From Endocalyx cinctus (taxonomy: Eukaryota > Ascomycota > Sordariomycetes > Amphisphaeriales > Apiosporaceae), in the NCBI GenBank assembly GCA_001600455.1, contig BCKC01000004.1, forward strand, positions 3,894,915-3,958,914: a stretch of DNA of 64,000 nucleotides, written 5' to 3'. The notes under the pieces were generated by a model. It was not told the origin of the DNA and made no database searches. It saw nothing but the letters and a program-made list of their open reading frames with translations. Every line of letters starts with the position of its first letter. The first letter of the stretch is position 1. This document shows, in pieces, positions 11,474 through 23,098 of this stretch. The translations under genes and the position numbers were made by a program.

Positions 11474-14361
11474 ATGCGTCATCTGTCATGTCCTAACCCT
11501 GGATTTCAAAGAATTCTTCGGCGGCGTCTTAGCTTACCCTCAGTCAGCGGACTGCAATTATACCTTCGACGATTCCAAACAGCATCCGATACCTATCCTT
11601 ATAAACCTCTTCTGGGTGCAGATCATGTGCGACTACTGATTCTTCAACCAGAATCACACGGCGAGAGAGTATCAGTGGATCTCCAGCACAGCAGTCTGAG
11701 TGATAAACGTAATAAATATGAGGCGCTTTCTTATGTTTGGAGCGATCCTTATGCCCCGAAGCTCCTGAATCATGATACACCGACAGAGACGACCGCCAAT
11801 GGCATGATCCAGTGTCAGATTAGCTGTGGTGGAGTCACCGTGGGAGTAACCCCAAATCTTTATTCGGCGTTACGACGATTGCGAAGGAAATCAGAGGCTC
11901 GAGTACTCTGGGCTGACGCGCTATGTATAAATCAAACTGATGACGTAGAGAAAGCGCAGCAGATACCTCTCATGCGGTCGATCTACTCTGAAGCCGAAAA
12001 AGTCGTTATCTGGGTAGGCGAAGAGGACCCTTGGACTCCTGAGAGCAAGAACACAATTACGAAATGGGCGCATATCTACAGGACGACGCCAACATCCCAT
12101 CAACCCGACTTGTTACAGCGGCTTAAGAAAGACGGCACGTATGTCTACGACCAAGCTAGTTTCGAGGCGCTGATACGGAGGTCTTGGTTTACGCGGGCTT
12201 GGACATTCCAGGAGCTCTGTCTGGCTCGTGAAGTGAGCTTTCGCTGCGGTAGCCATTCTATCTCCTGGCAAGACTTCAGCGATGCGTGTGCTGCCATCAT
12301 TGGTGCTGGACAGGCTCCTTTCGTGTTTGAAGAGCAAGAAAATATTCGGACTTTGTGCGATTTCTGGAATCTAACTAAAGCAATGGCGAAACTAGAAGAT
12401 CGAAAAGCAGATGAAAGATTTCAATTATCTAGATTACTACAGAGAACAAGAATTCAACAGGCTACCGACCCTCGAGATAAGCTATACTCGTTACTAGGTA
12501 TGGCGAATAGCCCTTCCGTACACGAAGATGCATACGGGTTAGCTATAAAGAATCGACCCAAGAGGTGTTTACACGCTTCACCCGAGACATGATCGACGAG
12601 GATGGTGATCTTGGCGTGCTGTCAGCCGTGAAGACGCCTCACCTTGAAAAAAAGAAACTATTCGAGGTACGATATCACGCTCAGCAGAGTATCAAGGATC
12701 AAGGATTACACAAGGGTTTGACACCGAAGGAGGAATATACGCTGGAAGAAGAAACTGTTAAGTTGATGGTAGACGAACTAGAAGCGACCGGATACACTAC
12801 AGAAGATATGAAGAGCTCGTTAGCGGATCCGATGCCCAATCTCCCGTCTTGGGTCCCGGATTATAGCAAACAGGATGAGACCGAATACGTCGCGACGGAC
12901 GAGTTGGTTCGAGTTGGGGCACCTCCGAAGTCGACGCGAAACAAATTTCCAAATCCTATAGCGCAGCAGTATACCAACGGATGGCCACGATACTGGACTG
13001 CTAGACAGTCGTCATATCGAGCTAGCGAAAGAGTTATTTTTGACACAGGAGATGCATCCCAACTTGGCGTACACGGCATCAAGATTGGCACAATCAAACA
13101 TGTGTTCGAAATCCCATTTACGACCGATCCCTCGACTCGCGTCGTCCCGTCGGATGAAAACAATACACATGAGCCAACTCCCAAGAGTAACGCTCTCTCG
13201 CCCCCACCTACTCCGAGACCTTTGAACTTTAATTTCCAGAAGCGAATGTGGCAGCTTGATAAGACACCGACAGGAGTTGAAGATTCGATACTCACCGAAA
13301 AGATCTATAACGCTACGAAAGAACCGACCCCGCTCGCACTTCTGAGGACTTTAACGGCCGACATGCTGCCAATTTCCCCACGACTCCCCGACGAACACAA
13401 GAAAGTCGAGTTTCCATATCACTACGATTGGAACTTCTGGAACTCGTACTTACCTGCTCTTTTCAGCGGTCAGAACAAGCAGATTTTCTTCGCCAGTCTA
13501 ATGCTACCGTGGCAGACCTGGCACATGATGCGACAGACGCTAAGCCTATGGAAGGCCCGACTCTCCGTTCGCCTACGAGGAGCCTCGACCGAGGAAGAGT
13601 GGACGGCCTTCGACGTCGCCGAGCTGCGAAACCCGCGTCGCATCCGTAAATTCTACCGAAGAATTGTCCTATGCGCGGAACACGAGGACATGCTCGAGCT
13701 AGGAAAGACGCACCACCGACGGCTCGGCTTGCTCGAAAAGGACTCGCACGTATACCTCCTACTGATCCCGGCCACCTTCGCCACGGGCTTACTCAAGCAA
13801 TACTGGGAGCGCGCGACGGCCGATTCAGCGATCCTATCGTGGATACCCCTGATGCCCTTGTGGTCCGTAACGGCGCTGATCGTCTACTTCGTCATGTTCT
13901 GGGCGCCGCATCGGTTCTCCCGCGCCGTCGAGCGCAGTCCCAGCGTACCCCTGGGATGGGACGTCGCGGCGTCCGAAGTCACGGCGCAGGCGAAGACTTG
14001 GCGGGACGAAGGTGAGGAGTTGCGCGCGAAGGACCACGAGAGCATCTGGGGTATCGCGTGCGAGATTCAGAACGCGGTCAATCGCGCGAGCTGGAACCGG
14101 CATTTCTTCACCACCGAAAATGGATACATGGGGATAGGTCCTGTCGGGGCAAAACCCGGCGATGAAGTTTGGTCGCTCATCGGCGGCCATGTTCCTTTCG
14201 TCTTACGCCGTTCTACGAAGGACCAGCAGGAGGGAAATAATCAATTCTATCAATTGGTGGGTGAGAGCTACGTGCATGGGATCATGGATGGCGAGGCGTG
14301 GTCTGGATGTCGGACCATTGACGAGATGAAGACAAAAGCTCGGAGAATTATTCTTATCTAA
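11474..14361 (+). pseudogene. HET-domain (heterokaryon incompatibility) gene with an apparent frameshift
   Basis: The HET domain is read from 11474: YEALSYVWSD, then VLWADALCINQTDD, AEKVVIWVGEED, SWFTRAWTFQELCLAREV and ATDPRDKLYSLLGMAN. The frame then stops at 12592. The next frame continues the same protein from about 12535 (VSYKESTQEVFTRFTRDMI, LPSWVPDYSK) to the usual HET C-terminus (GYMGIGPVGAKPGD, VPFVLR, GESYVHGIMDGEAWS), ending at 14361. Homologous sequence on both sides, out of phase by one base near 12525-12545, points to a single-base loss, either a real mutation or a sequence error. A 53-nt intron at 12498-12550 would also restore the frame but would remove the usual residues after LLG. 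Two hydrophobic segments at 13747-13905 suggest a membrane hairpin. HET proteins trigger cell death on non-self fusion. Confidence 0.8.
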
Positions 14362-15199
14362 AAGTTTGATTAAATCTTGCAGATTGGCTTTTTTTGTGGG
14401 ATTAATAACCTCGAGTCATGCTACTCTGTCTCTGAGTCAGGTTACTGTTTCGGCTACTAACGTCCGACGTGGAGGGTACACTCCCGAAGCATAACACGAC
14501 CTTGACAAATTTCCTGCATCCCTAATCATTTGTGATACTTTTTTCAGTGCGCGAGGGAAATTATTTTATCGAATTTAGAATTAGAATAAGATATCTATTG
14601 ATTTAGTTATATATGATATTCAGAAATCGAACCAAGAAATGCGTACCATGAATTGAGCAGATCTAAAATGAATGAAACCTATGTCCACGTAGCTTTATGC
14701 TTCGTCAAACCTTCAAATAGCTACCTAGGTGTTTAGACACATTTTTACCCTGAATAAGTCCTTACGTTGAATATTTTTCGTGATCAGTTCATGTCAATAT
14801 ACATAGAATTTCTACATACCGAAAAGGACAGATCCATTATATGCCGAAGCTGCCGATCGTGTTACAAGGTATGATACTAGCAGCTCTAGTAATTAGCGAG
14901 ATAGGCGCTGAAATTTAGTGTAAATAAGTAAATAAAACCCAGTAATTTTCCTGTTATAGACAATGTGATTTGTGGGTATCATCACTGTGGCTGTCCCTTG
15001 CTCCGTCCTCCTTCCAAATATCGTTTAGTCATCGTTCCCCTTACACACGTTCGGACGTATGAATTAACAAGGGTATTTACGTCAACATTTCTACTTTCAT
15101 CTCTTTTCTTATTTAGATTCATCTCAACCTTATGAAAGCGATTATTTTCACCATCAATTCGCCGGAGGAGAAAAGAAACAGACAAGATAGCGTTCAATT
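14362..15199. other. Intergenic, no gene seen
   Basis: AT-rich spacer that ends in the P450 promoter. I see no supported feature in it. Confidence 0.55.
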
Positions 15200-17094
15200 A
15201 TGGAGCTGTCACTTTCAGGCCTCACGGGTCCCTTAACCCTAGGATCTATCCTAGGCTATTTGGCCCTTATTAGCATCGTCGCTTTCTTCGCTCGTATGCT
15301 CCAAGTGAGGGTACAATTTCGACGTCTACATACTGAATATGGCATAGTACGTAAGCGTGAAAGTTCATTATAGCTCCTCCAGTATCTCTAAAAAGAAACG
15401 TGATTCCATTGTTAGATGTGAGGATGAAAGTCTCAAACAAGCACTAATCTTCGGAAGTAGCCTATGATGCCCCACTCTCTACTATTTGGCCACCTTATCA
15501 CGGTGGCCAAGATCGCCATCAAGCGCAAGATGCCTCCGGATGCTCATAGCCACTGGATGGTATATCTGATCACCGAAGAATATCCCGAGGTTACCAAGCA
15601 CGGGTTTTTCTACATGGATGCATGGCCTTTGTCTTTCCCTCTACTGGCCGTCTTCCATCCCGAAATACAGCCACAGTTCACTCAAGACAACAGTCTACCC
15701 AAGTTTTGGGCGCAAGGGCATAAGGAATTTAAAGAATTCACTAACGCTGAAGACCTTGTTCACCTAGAAGGGCAAGAATGGAAGCAGGCTCGGGCGATGT
15801 TCAATCCCGGCTTCTCCGCCAAGAACCTGCTTTCCCTTATACCCGATTTCGCTGAGGAGGCTCTCGTATTTCGGGATAGGCTAAAGAAAGCTGCGGCTAG
15901 TGGTGAGGTTGTAAAACTTGAAAATCTCACTACTGACGTGACCGTTGACGTTATCAGTCGAGCTGTACTGTAAGTTTGCTTCTTCCTCCCATGCCTTATC
16001 ACTTTTTTCCCGGTTGACTAACGTCTCCACAGTGGGAAGCGCCTCTACGTTCAGACAAAGCCGAATCTTATGATGAAGACAATAAATGATCAGCTATCGC
16101 TGGTCTCACTAGATACTGACTTCAGGAAAGAGCTGAACCCTCTACGGATACTGAAACACTGGAGGTACAACCGCATCATCCGCAACGAACTTATGCCGTA
16201 CATCATGGACACGGTGCGCAACTACGAAAAGATCGAAGGGCCGAAGACGATCCTTGCTCTCGCTTTCCGCTCCTACGTCGCCGATTCAGGTGACTTTTCA
16301 GCTCGAAACAACATCCCTCAGGCCCTCGTCGAGCGCGTCATCAAGCATATCAAGATCTTCATGTTCGCAGGCCACGACACGACCGCGACTACTCTAGCTT
16401 ACATCTACTACCTCCTTTCCATCAACCCCGAAGCTTTGGCCAAGATACGGGAGGAGCATGACGAGGTCCTGGGCACAGATGCTGCGGCCGCCGCCCAGCT
16501 CGTGAGCGAAGACCCCGCTCTCCTCAACAAGATGTCTTACTCGATCGCCGTCATCAGGGAAACACTACGCCTCTTCCCGCCCGTCGGAGGAAGTATTCGC
16601 GAGTCCGGGCCTGGTCATTTCCTCGTACAGCCGGAGACTGGAATGAAGTTACCGACGGCTGGGTTTATGATCCACTCCGCAGCCGAGGCGATCCAACGGT
16701 TACCTCGTTACTGGCCAGACGCGCACTCATGGGTAAGCAATCTACTTTTCATATGATTACTATAGTCTTATAAGATAGTTTCTTACTAACCGATCTGCTC
16801 TAGATCCCCGAACGCTGGATGGTGCGCGACGAGAACGACCCATGGCACCCCAAGAAGAACACCTGGAGACCTTTCGAGATGGGGCCCCGCAACTGCATCG
16901 GTCAGGAACTAGTCAGTCTAGAAATTCGGCTCATCCTCGCTCTTACCGTGCGCGAGTTCGACTTCGAGGATACGTACGCCGAGGACGCACCGACCCACTT
17001 GGGTTTCAAGGCATACCAGATTGGTGACAGGATGAGGCCTGCGACCGCGCATATCAAAGATTCGCTTCCTATGAAGGTCAAGCTTCGGGGGTAG
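15200..17094 (+). CDS. Cytochrome P450 monooxygenase, ER-anchored
   Basis: Four exons (15200-15346, 15461-15969, 16033-16732, 16804-17094) give 548 residues, a normal length for the family. Residues 12-32 form an N-terminal membrane anchor (LGSILGYLALISIVAFFA), and PMMPHSLLFGHL follows as the proline-rich hinge. The I-helix oxygen motif AGHDTT is at 331-336, ExxR (ETLR) at 395-398, the PERW motif near 455, and the heme loop FEMGPRNCIGQ has its cysteine ligand at 483. All motifs are intact, so it should be active with NADPH-P450 reductase. It looks like secondary-metabolism P450s of the CYP4/CYP52-like clan, but I cannot give a CYP number or substrate. No backbone synthase lies nearby. Confidence 0.9.
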
Positions 17095-19500
17095 AGAGGT
17101 GATGTTTTGGAAGAGAGAAGAGCAGCCACGAAAGGATGGATACACGGATTGGCAGTATAGGATTAGAGTCTTTTGGGTCATTATCAGACAGGTATCTAAT
17201 GAGGGGGGCAGGACAGGATACATAAATACATTCATAAATACACATAGATGGCATGACGGATGAACATATGCCTTTATAACCTTGTCTCTTCTAGAATAGA
17301 CTCCTAGGTAACATTATCGCATGAAATAGAATCACGACATCATCTAGTATTGACGTATTTCTGGTATGCATTCTAGCAGATATGGCATTTGACTGAGCGA
17401 CGGAGTGTTGCCTCCAATGTATTCTAGGAGAGATTTATCCTATCGTGATATGATCGCGAGGAGAAATATACAGCGAAATCAATGTCAAGAAGACGACCGA
17501 GAAGCTGGGTAACAGCATATGATACAATGACCTACCTATCTCCAGGGCTATTACTGGGTTTCGTCACTCGACGTTGAGGGTCCCTTTCCGCGAATAGCTT
17601 CATTTTCTCCGGCACCTAAGATCACATCATCATGGTGATGGTATTACTCATGTACAGTTAAACCCAATGTATAATGAAAATCTGATGGAATACTTCATAT
17701 ACATGATCATTCAATTGAAATAATTCTACGATGACATTCTCTAGAACTATCACGATCACGTTTACACCCAGGCAGCCTTATTATCTTCGTCACCTAAGTA
17801 GCATTATAGTATCGTATTATAGTATTATCATATTCACTGTGGCCGAGGTACACATCTAGCTAGATTCTGATACGACATAATGAAATAGGGCATTCTATAC
17901 CTTAAGACCCTTGTATTCTAAACCACTACAGAGTATCAAAAATATTTAATAGGTATCTCTATCCAGATACCTATTCATCTAGGTGACGGGGTGGTTGGTA
18001 ACAATAGGCAATCGAGGAAGGTGCATACCATTAATGGTAGAGTACACAGGTACCTTGTACCTAATGTTGATGTTTGCTTGAACTCAAGCCTGTGTACCAG
18101 TGATCAAGTACCTCCCAACCCCCTCTTTAAAAAGTTTTCAGGTACTTTCTACATTTCTAGACTAAATAGGTAATATTTTATTTTAATTAATTAATTATTT
18201 TAATCGGTGGTTGGTTAAGAAGTACCTACTCATGTACCTAGCAACAGTCAAATAATTACCTACCTCCAGGGCTCCTAGTAAATTTACCTAGCACTCAGCA
18301 CAATCAGTGCGAAGTACGCTATATCCATTAAATCCTCCCAAACTGATTATTTTTTTAGTGCTCAAGAATTAAATGTAGATTTATTCATTTGTTCAATTAT
18401 CCCTCCAAACTTGATCTTGAATACGGAGTCCACAGATCTAAGATCTAAGATCGCCTATCCCCCTGCCCCCTCAATCAGCCCTAATCAAGTGGATTTACAC
18501 TAATGTACGGAGTACCCTGCAGCCCAGCCCTGGTCTGAATGTAACAGTAACGCGCAACAACTGTTACACTAATTAGATAAGCGCTAACGTCAACTAAATT
18601 ATGAACGCTAGGGGCGCTGGCACGTGGAGAAATTGAACGCCAATTCCAACTACATCTCTCTTGAGCCTCATTTTTGGTCTTAGATAATAGTTGTGCGACT
18701 TGAAGTATTGTCAAATAATGCCAATTGTCGACTCATACTGCCATATACGTAAAATATCCAATTGATTTTGATGTGAGTGAATGACTCGAGAGAATGATTT
18801 TGTAATTTTGAGACTAGATATGACTCATTGGTCTCGAGATTGTATGCTCATGTATTAGGTCGAGGAAGACGATGAGTACAATGGTATTGGAGCCTCAGCT
18901 GGAAGATACTTCTAAGGGTAATATTTATCTCTGTAATCAAATGTGCTGGAGGGTTCAAAAAGATATTGAAAAATATGTAAGTTACAGATAGCCTCGGCGG
19001 TAAATGGTAAATACATAGCTAGAAGAAATACCCATATACCCAATATTAAGATTATAGAACTAAAATATCTAATACATGTAAATGATAGAATAATTGATCT
19101 CTAGAAATACTGATAATAATAGCACCAATCTCTAAGTGAATAAATACAAATACTAGATAATATACCTCTCAGTTGGCAGGTTGTTACTATGGCAGACATA
19201 GAAAGTGGTGGCATTCAGGGGGAGTAAGAGATCAGTATAGGTACAGATATTTCTAGATTGTGCTTCTATAATTACAGTGGCTAGGATAGAAGCAAATTTT
19301 TAGAGCAACATTAATTATGGTTATAGGGAATGAATATACTAAATATCATTCAATGTTCACTGGACTGCGGTATTGTATATAGAGGTCACTGTCTTCTAGT
19401 TGATTTTTGCTGTCAATTAGTACACCTATTTAGTGATTGTATTACTCCCTATTGTAGATACCATAGCAACTGGTAGAGTGAATGTGCACACCTGACCCGC
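17095..19500. other. Intergenic, AT-rich, no gene seen
   Basis: This 2.4 kb AT-rich stretch has many GGTACCT and TACCTA words. A TACGGAGTA motif lies at 18506-18514. I find no coding signal. Confidence 0.55.
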
Positions 19501-19980
19501 TTTTGGTAGTAGCATAAATAATTGCCCACCCCTCCCATCTCTCTCTACCTTTTCCTTCTTCCCAACTTCATCCAACCTTCACATCAACCTTCTTGAATCC
19601 CAAGTTCTCACTTCAGATTATCAAGAAGCTTGATATATACATCTACCAGTAAGTTATATCTTCTCATTTCCATTTTCTTTTTACTTTATTATCTTGCATT
19701 CCTATACTGCGCCATTCATCAATCCCTCTTCCCATTTATTTGTGTACCTACCTATTTTATCACCTACCACCTGTTTACACATTTTCGTCACCCACCACAC
19801 TATTCCCCCTCCGACTTATCCATAGTATTCTGCCACTTCTATTTCTACACCACCTTAGTAAATTGTCTATTTATTTCCTACTTCCCACCATCAATTGTTC
19901 ACCCCTCCCTTCTTTCTACAACCACACACATTTTACTCAACCTTCTTATTCTTCATCCACATTCTTCATCTAAAAACCTT

Positions 19981-20560
19981 GTAAGTATCCTCCTGATTCC
20001 CATCCATCACTATACTTCTTATTTTCTTCCACTATAAGTTTTCCATCATCTCAAAAATTTTACCTTCCTCCTTCTTTCTTCATCCACACTCTTCATCCAC
20101 ACTCTTCATCCACACTCTTCATCCACACTCTTCATCCACACTCTTCATCCATACTCTTCATCCAAAAAAAGTCTTGTAAGTATCCTCTGGACTTCAATTA
20201 ATCACTACACTTTTTACTTTCTTCCACTATAAATTTTCCATCATCCCAAAACTTTTCTCTTCCTCCTTCCTTCTTCATCCACAATCTTCATCCATCAATC
20301 TCGTAAGTATCCTCCCCACTTCCATCCATCACTACACTTTTACTCTCTCCTACTACAAATTTTCCATCACCCAAAATATTTTCCCTTCCTCCTTTCTTCT
20401 TCATCCACGTTCTTTATCCAAAATCGTGTAAGTACCTTCCCTACTTCTATCCATCACTACACTTTTTACTTTCTTCTACTATAAATTTTCCACCTCCCAG
20501 AACATTTTATCTTCCTCTGTCCTTCTTCATCCATCTTCTTCTAGACATCACTCAGATTGA
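19981..20560 (+). repeat. Degenerate tandem repeat, about 125-nt unit, four copies
   Basis: The units begin at 19981, 20176, 20303 and 20428. Each opens with GTAAGTAtCCTyC, then carries CCATCCATCACTACACTTTT, TTTCTTCCACTATAAATTTTCC and CTTCCTCCTTTCTTCTTCATCCA. Spacings are 195, 127 and 125 nt; the first unit is longer because it contains the 13-nt minisatellite. The copies have diverged by base changes and small indels. Confidence 0.8.
20078..20165 (+). repeat. 13-nt minisatellite (CTTCATCCACACT), about 6.7 copies
   Basis: The unit repeats head to tail from 20078 to 20142 without change, then once with one substitution (20143-20155), and then as a partial copy. It lies inside the first unit of the larger leader repeat and is likely to vary in length between strains. 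Confidence 0.9.
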
Positions 20561-21562
20561 ACGTCCATCCACCATCTTCATTCTCGCTACTTGCGACACT
20601 TTCTTGTGAGTCTTCGCAAAATTCCCCAGCCCTACCTTCACACAGAATAATAATTCATTTTCACCAATTGAAATTCCTACATCTAAGTACTTTGGTACTT
20701 TGAAATTATCAACACTTCCTACTCCACCTTCTTTCTACTTCTACTTTCCTCCACCTTCCACCCACAACACTCAACATTTACACAACCAACCACCACAATT
20801 ATTTTTCCATTGACAGTATGTATTAATTGAATACTTGAATTATTTCATCTATTCAATTGATTTTCATTCTATTGTTCTCCACTTTACCATTGTTTTTTTT
20901 CCATTCACAATATACATTGTTCAATCCAACACAATTAATTAACTACACCAAAACATTGACCCACTTTTTCCATTCCTTCCTCCTTTCCACTTCTCTATAT
21001 GTATGTCCTTAGGTACACCACATCAATTCATACTTCCTCCACCTTCACTTCTTCCACCATCTTCCGAAAACTATTTCTTCATACACAAGAAATATTTTTC
21101 CCTTCTCTTCTCCACACTCATACTACTTTTTTTAATTCTTCTTTATCATCAACAACATCATCGTTGTCGCATCTTTTGACTGACCTTCAACGTCTCTCTA
21201 GATTCTGGTTCTAGTAACCATTTGTATTCTGACAAGTTTTTAGTTCTCTTGAAGACCTGAAAGCTAATAAACCTTAATAAGACTTTACGTCTGACTTTGC
21301 ACACAAGGTAAGTATCTTTTTCCCCTTCTTTCCCTCTTCCATACTTTTCGCATCTTCAACAACCACCTCTACTCAATTAACTCATCTTTAAAACTAACTT
21401 GCTTGTGATAGATCATACATTCGACTTTACGTTGTACCTTAATTTCTTCTATACCTTAATTTTTCCGACCTTTGATCTAAGATCATAATAGTAAGTTCTC
21501 TTTCTTAATTTTCTTCCTCATATTTGAACTGCCGCTAACCTGCCCCCCATTCTTAGGTCAAG

Positions 21563-22909
21563 ATGATGATGCCTCTCAAGCAAAAGAACACCAAGAACCT
21601 TAGTGTTAGCACTGACAAGGCCACTACCGCTACTGGTACCCTTGACTCTGGAATCGCAATGATTACCCCTCCTACTAGCCCCAGTGACAATGTCACTATG
21701 AACACTACTGTCAACACTACCACTCATGCCCCTGTTAACGAGTTCTTCCTTCACTACACCCCTGAGAAGATTGCAACCATGGCTCGCACTCTTGAGAAGG
21801 CTCGTGCCACTGGAGAATTCCCTAGCACTACTACCCCTGACTATGACATTCGCGCCATCATTGAAGACTACGGCAACCTGATCCGTCTTCGTGAGCTTCG
21901 TGTGGGCTACACTCGTGCTCAGTGGCGTGACGCTTCCGAGGCTTCTGAGTTCCTCGTCAACGTCGCTCGCCAGATTCGCGACCGCGACGGTCTTCGTCAG
22001 GACAACGTCGCCATGAACAACGTTCGTGCTCGCGTTGAGGGCATGGCTCATGGTGTCAACTCCGAGGCTGCCATCTACAGTCTCATCCAGCACGCTGTCA
22101 ACTCAGTCATTCGCAACCCGGCTGTCAATGTCCAGTCACTCTCTGCTGATGACGTCAACATGGACACTCTCATTCGTGGTGTTGAACGTCAGCTTTCTGA
22201 GATGGTTGCCTCTGCTCAGTCCGACATTGCCACTGCTCAGGGAAGCCTCTCTACCATTGTTGATCAGATCCGCACTACTGTTCAGGGTCGTGTTGGTCGT
22301 GAGCATCCTGATCTTCCTGGTGTTGACATTGAACGCGTCCTTGAGGACGTCTTCGGAACCATTGAGACCGCACTCCTTGATGCGGCTGGTCCTCTTCGTC
22401 TGAACGTCAACCGTCTTGATGGAAACGTCACTCATCTCGATGGTCAGATCAGCGCTATCAATGGTCATGTCAACGCCATCGGTGGCCATGTCAACTCTCT
22501 CGGCCATCACATCAACTCGCTTGACAACAATCTTGGCTCTGTCAGCAACAACGTCAACTCTATGGGCAGCCAGATCAATGTCCTTCAGACTGTTATTCAG
22601 ATGGTTCCTGAGATGGTCACTCGTGTTGTTCGTGAGGTGCTTGCGGATATCCTGCCTCAGGCCATTGGTCAAGTCTTGCCTCGTGCTCTGCACGCCTCCA
22701 CCGAGGAGGCGATTGCCCAAGTCATCACCGCCAGCCTTCACGGCCTCGCTGGCACCGTCGGGCCCGCCTACCAGGCGGGTGCCGAGAAGTCTTCCTCCGG
22801 GAAGAAGGGCAAGAAGCCTACCGGCTTCAAGGGCTGGTTCGGCGGCGTGTTCGGAAACGGCCGCAAGGACGGCGGCGCCGGTGCTGGTGCTTCTGGTGTC
22901 CACCGCTAG
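21563..22909 (+). CDS. Orphan coiled-coil protein with a nine-unit heptad array
   Basis: A single exon encodes 448 residues. I do not recognise the family. Residues 1-60 are Thr/Ser/Asn-rich. Residues 62-260 look helical (LHYTPEKIATMARTLEKAR, AQWRDASEASEFLVNVARQI). Residues 281-343 are nine consecutive heptads of the form x-[VIL]-[NTSG]-x-[LIVM]-x-[GNDS] (for example HVNAIGG, HVNSLGH), with a/d-type hydrophobic spacing typical of a parallel coiled coil. A helical segment then runs to about 395. The tail is basic and Gly-rich (GKKGKKPTGFKGWFGGVFGNGR). There is no signal peptide or clear membrane span. Codon choice is strongly biased towards C/T-ending codons, which suggests high expression. 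An acceptor just upstream (21556) supports splicing to the long leader. The function is unknown. Confidence 0.85.
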   Translation: MMMPLKQKNTKNLSVSTDKATTATGTLDSGIAMITPPTSPSDNVTMNTTVNTTTHAPVNEFFLHYTPEKIATMARTLEKARATGEFPSTTTPDYDIRAIIEDYGNLIRLRELRVGYTRAQWRDASEASEFLVNVARQIRDRDGLRQDNVAMNNVRARVEGMAHGVNSEAAIYSLIQHAVNSVIRNPAVNVQSLSADDVNMDTLIRGVERQLSEMVASAQSDIATAQGSLSTIVDQIRTTVQGRVGREHPDLPGVDIERVLEDVFGTIETALLDAAGPLRLNVNRLDGNVTHLDGQISAINGHVNAIGGHVNSLGHHINSLDNNLGSVSNNVNSMGSQINVLQTVIQMVPEMVTRVVREVLADILPQAIGQVLPRALHASTEEAIAQVITASLHGLAGTVGPAYQAGAEKSSSGKKGKKPTGFKGWFGGVFGNGRKDGGAGAGASGVHR

Positions 22910-23028
22910 GGTGGACACCGTTGGCAAGATGATCTTTCCTTGCCGTGGTGGGTGGTCGGTCGATCGGTCGGTTGCTGGGTTGGTAGGTAGGGGGGGACGA
23001 GGAAAAGCGGGGGGGAGTAGATAGAAAA

Positions 23029-23098
23029 AAAAGGAGATGAGCGGCTAATACCATGAGAGCCCCCTAATTATCATTAGGGGGAAAGCTCATCTCCTTTT
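23029..23098 (+). repeat. Nested inverted repeat (hairpin) in the 3' region
   Basis: A perfect 14-bp outer stem pairs 23029-23042 (AAAAGGAGATGAGC) with 23085-23098. It encloses a perfect 8-bp inner stem, 23060-23067 (CCCCCTAA) with 23074-23081, around a six-base loop. It starts 120 nt after the stop of the heptad gene, so it probably lies in that gene's 3' UTR. It could be a stability or termination element, or a small relic. Confidence 0.8.

Larger units (their letters stand above)
19500..21562 (+). promoter_or_regulatory. Long pyrimidine-rich 5' leader with repeated splice-donor-like sites
   Basis: Two kilobases of strongly C/T-biased top strand precede the heptad-repeat gene. Donor-like GTAAGT words recur at 19649, 19981, 20176, 20303, 20428, 21308 and 21491. 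A clear acceptor (CCCCCCATTCTTAG) ends at 21556, just before the ATG. This is what a transcript with several leader exons or alternative donors would look like. The C/T-rich leader together with the biased codons downstream suggests strong expression. The open frames inside it (for example 19630-20037) are low-complexity and I do not call them coding. Confidence 0.55.

Noticed and set aside
12498..12550. Intron that would repair the HET gene
   Set aside because: It restores frame but removes the family-like residues after LLG and lacks a good branch site and YAG acceptor; a frameshift explains both frames better. Kept as an alternative.
19630..20037. 135-residue open frame in the pyrimidine-rich leader
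   Set aside because: The translation is low-complexity (S, F, L, Y, H, P) and simply reflects C/T bias; it overlaps the tandem leader repeats.
20078..20165. Possible CRISPR-like array
   Set aside because: Units are 13 nt, head to tail with no spacers, in a fungal genome; it is a minisatellite.
21518..22927. Long minus-strand frames (191 and 263 residues) opposite the heptad gene
   Set aside because: They mirror the strong codon bias and repeats of the plus-strand gene; there is no start context, family motif or splice support.
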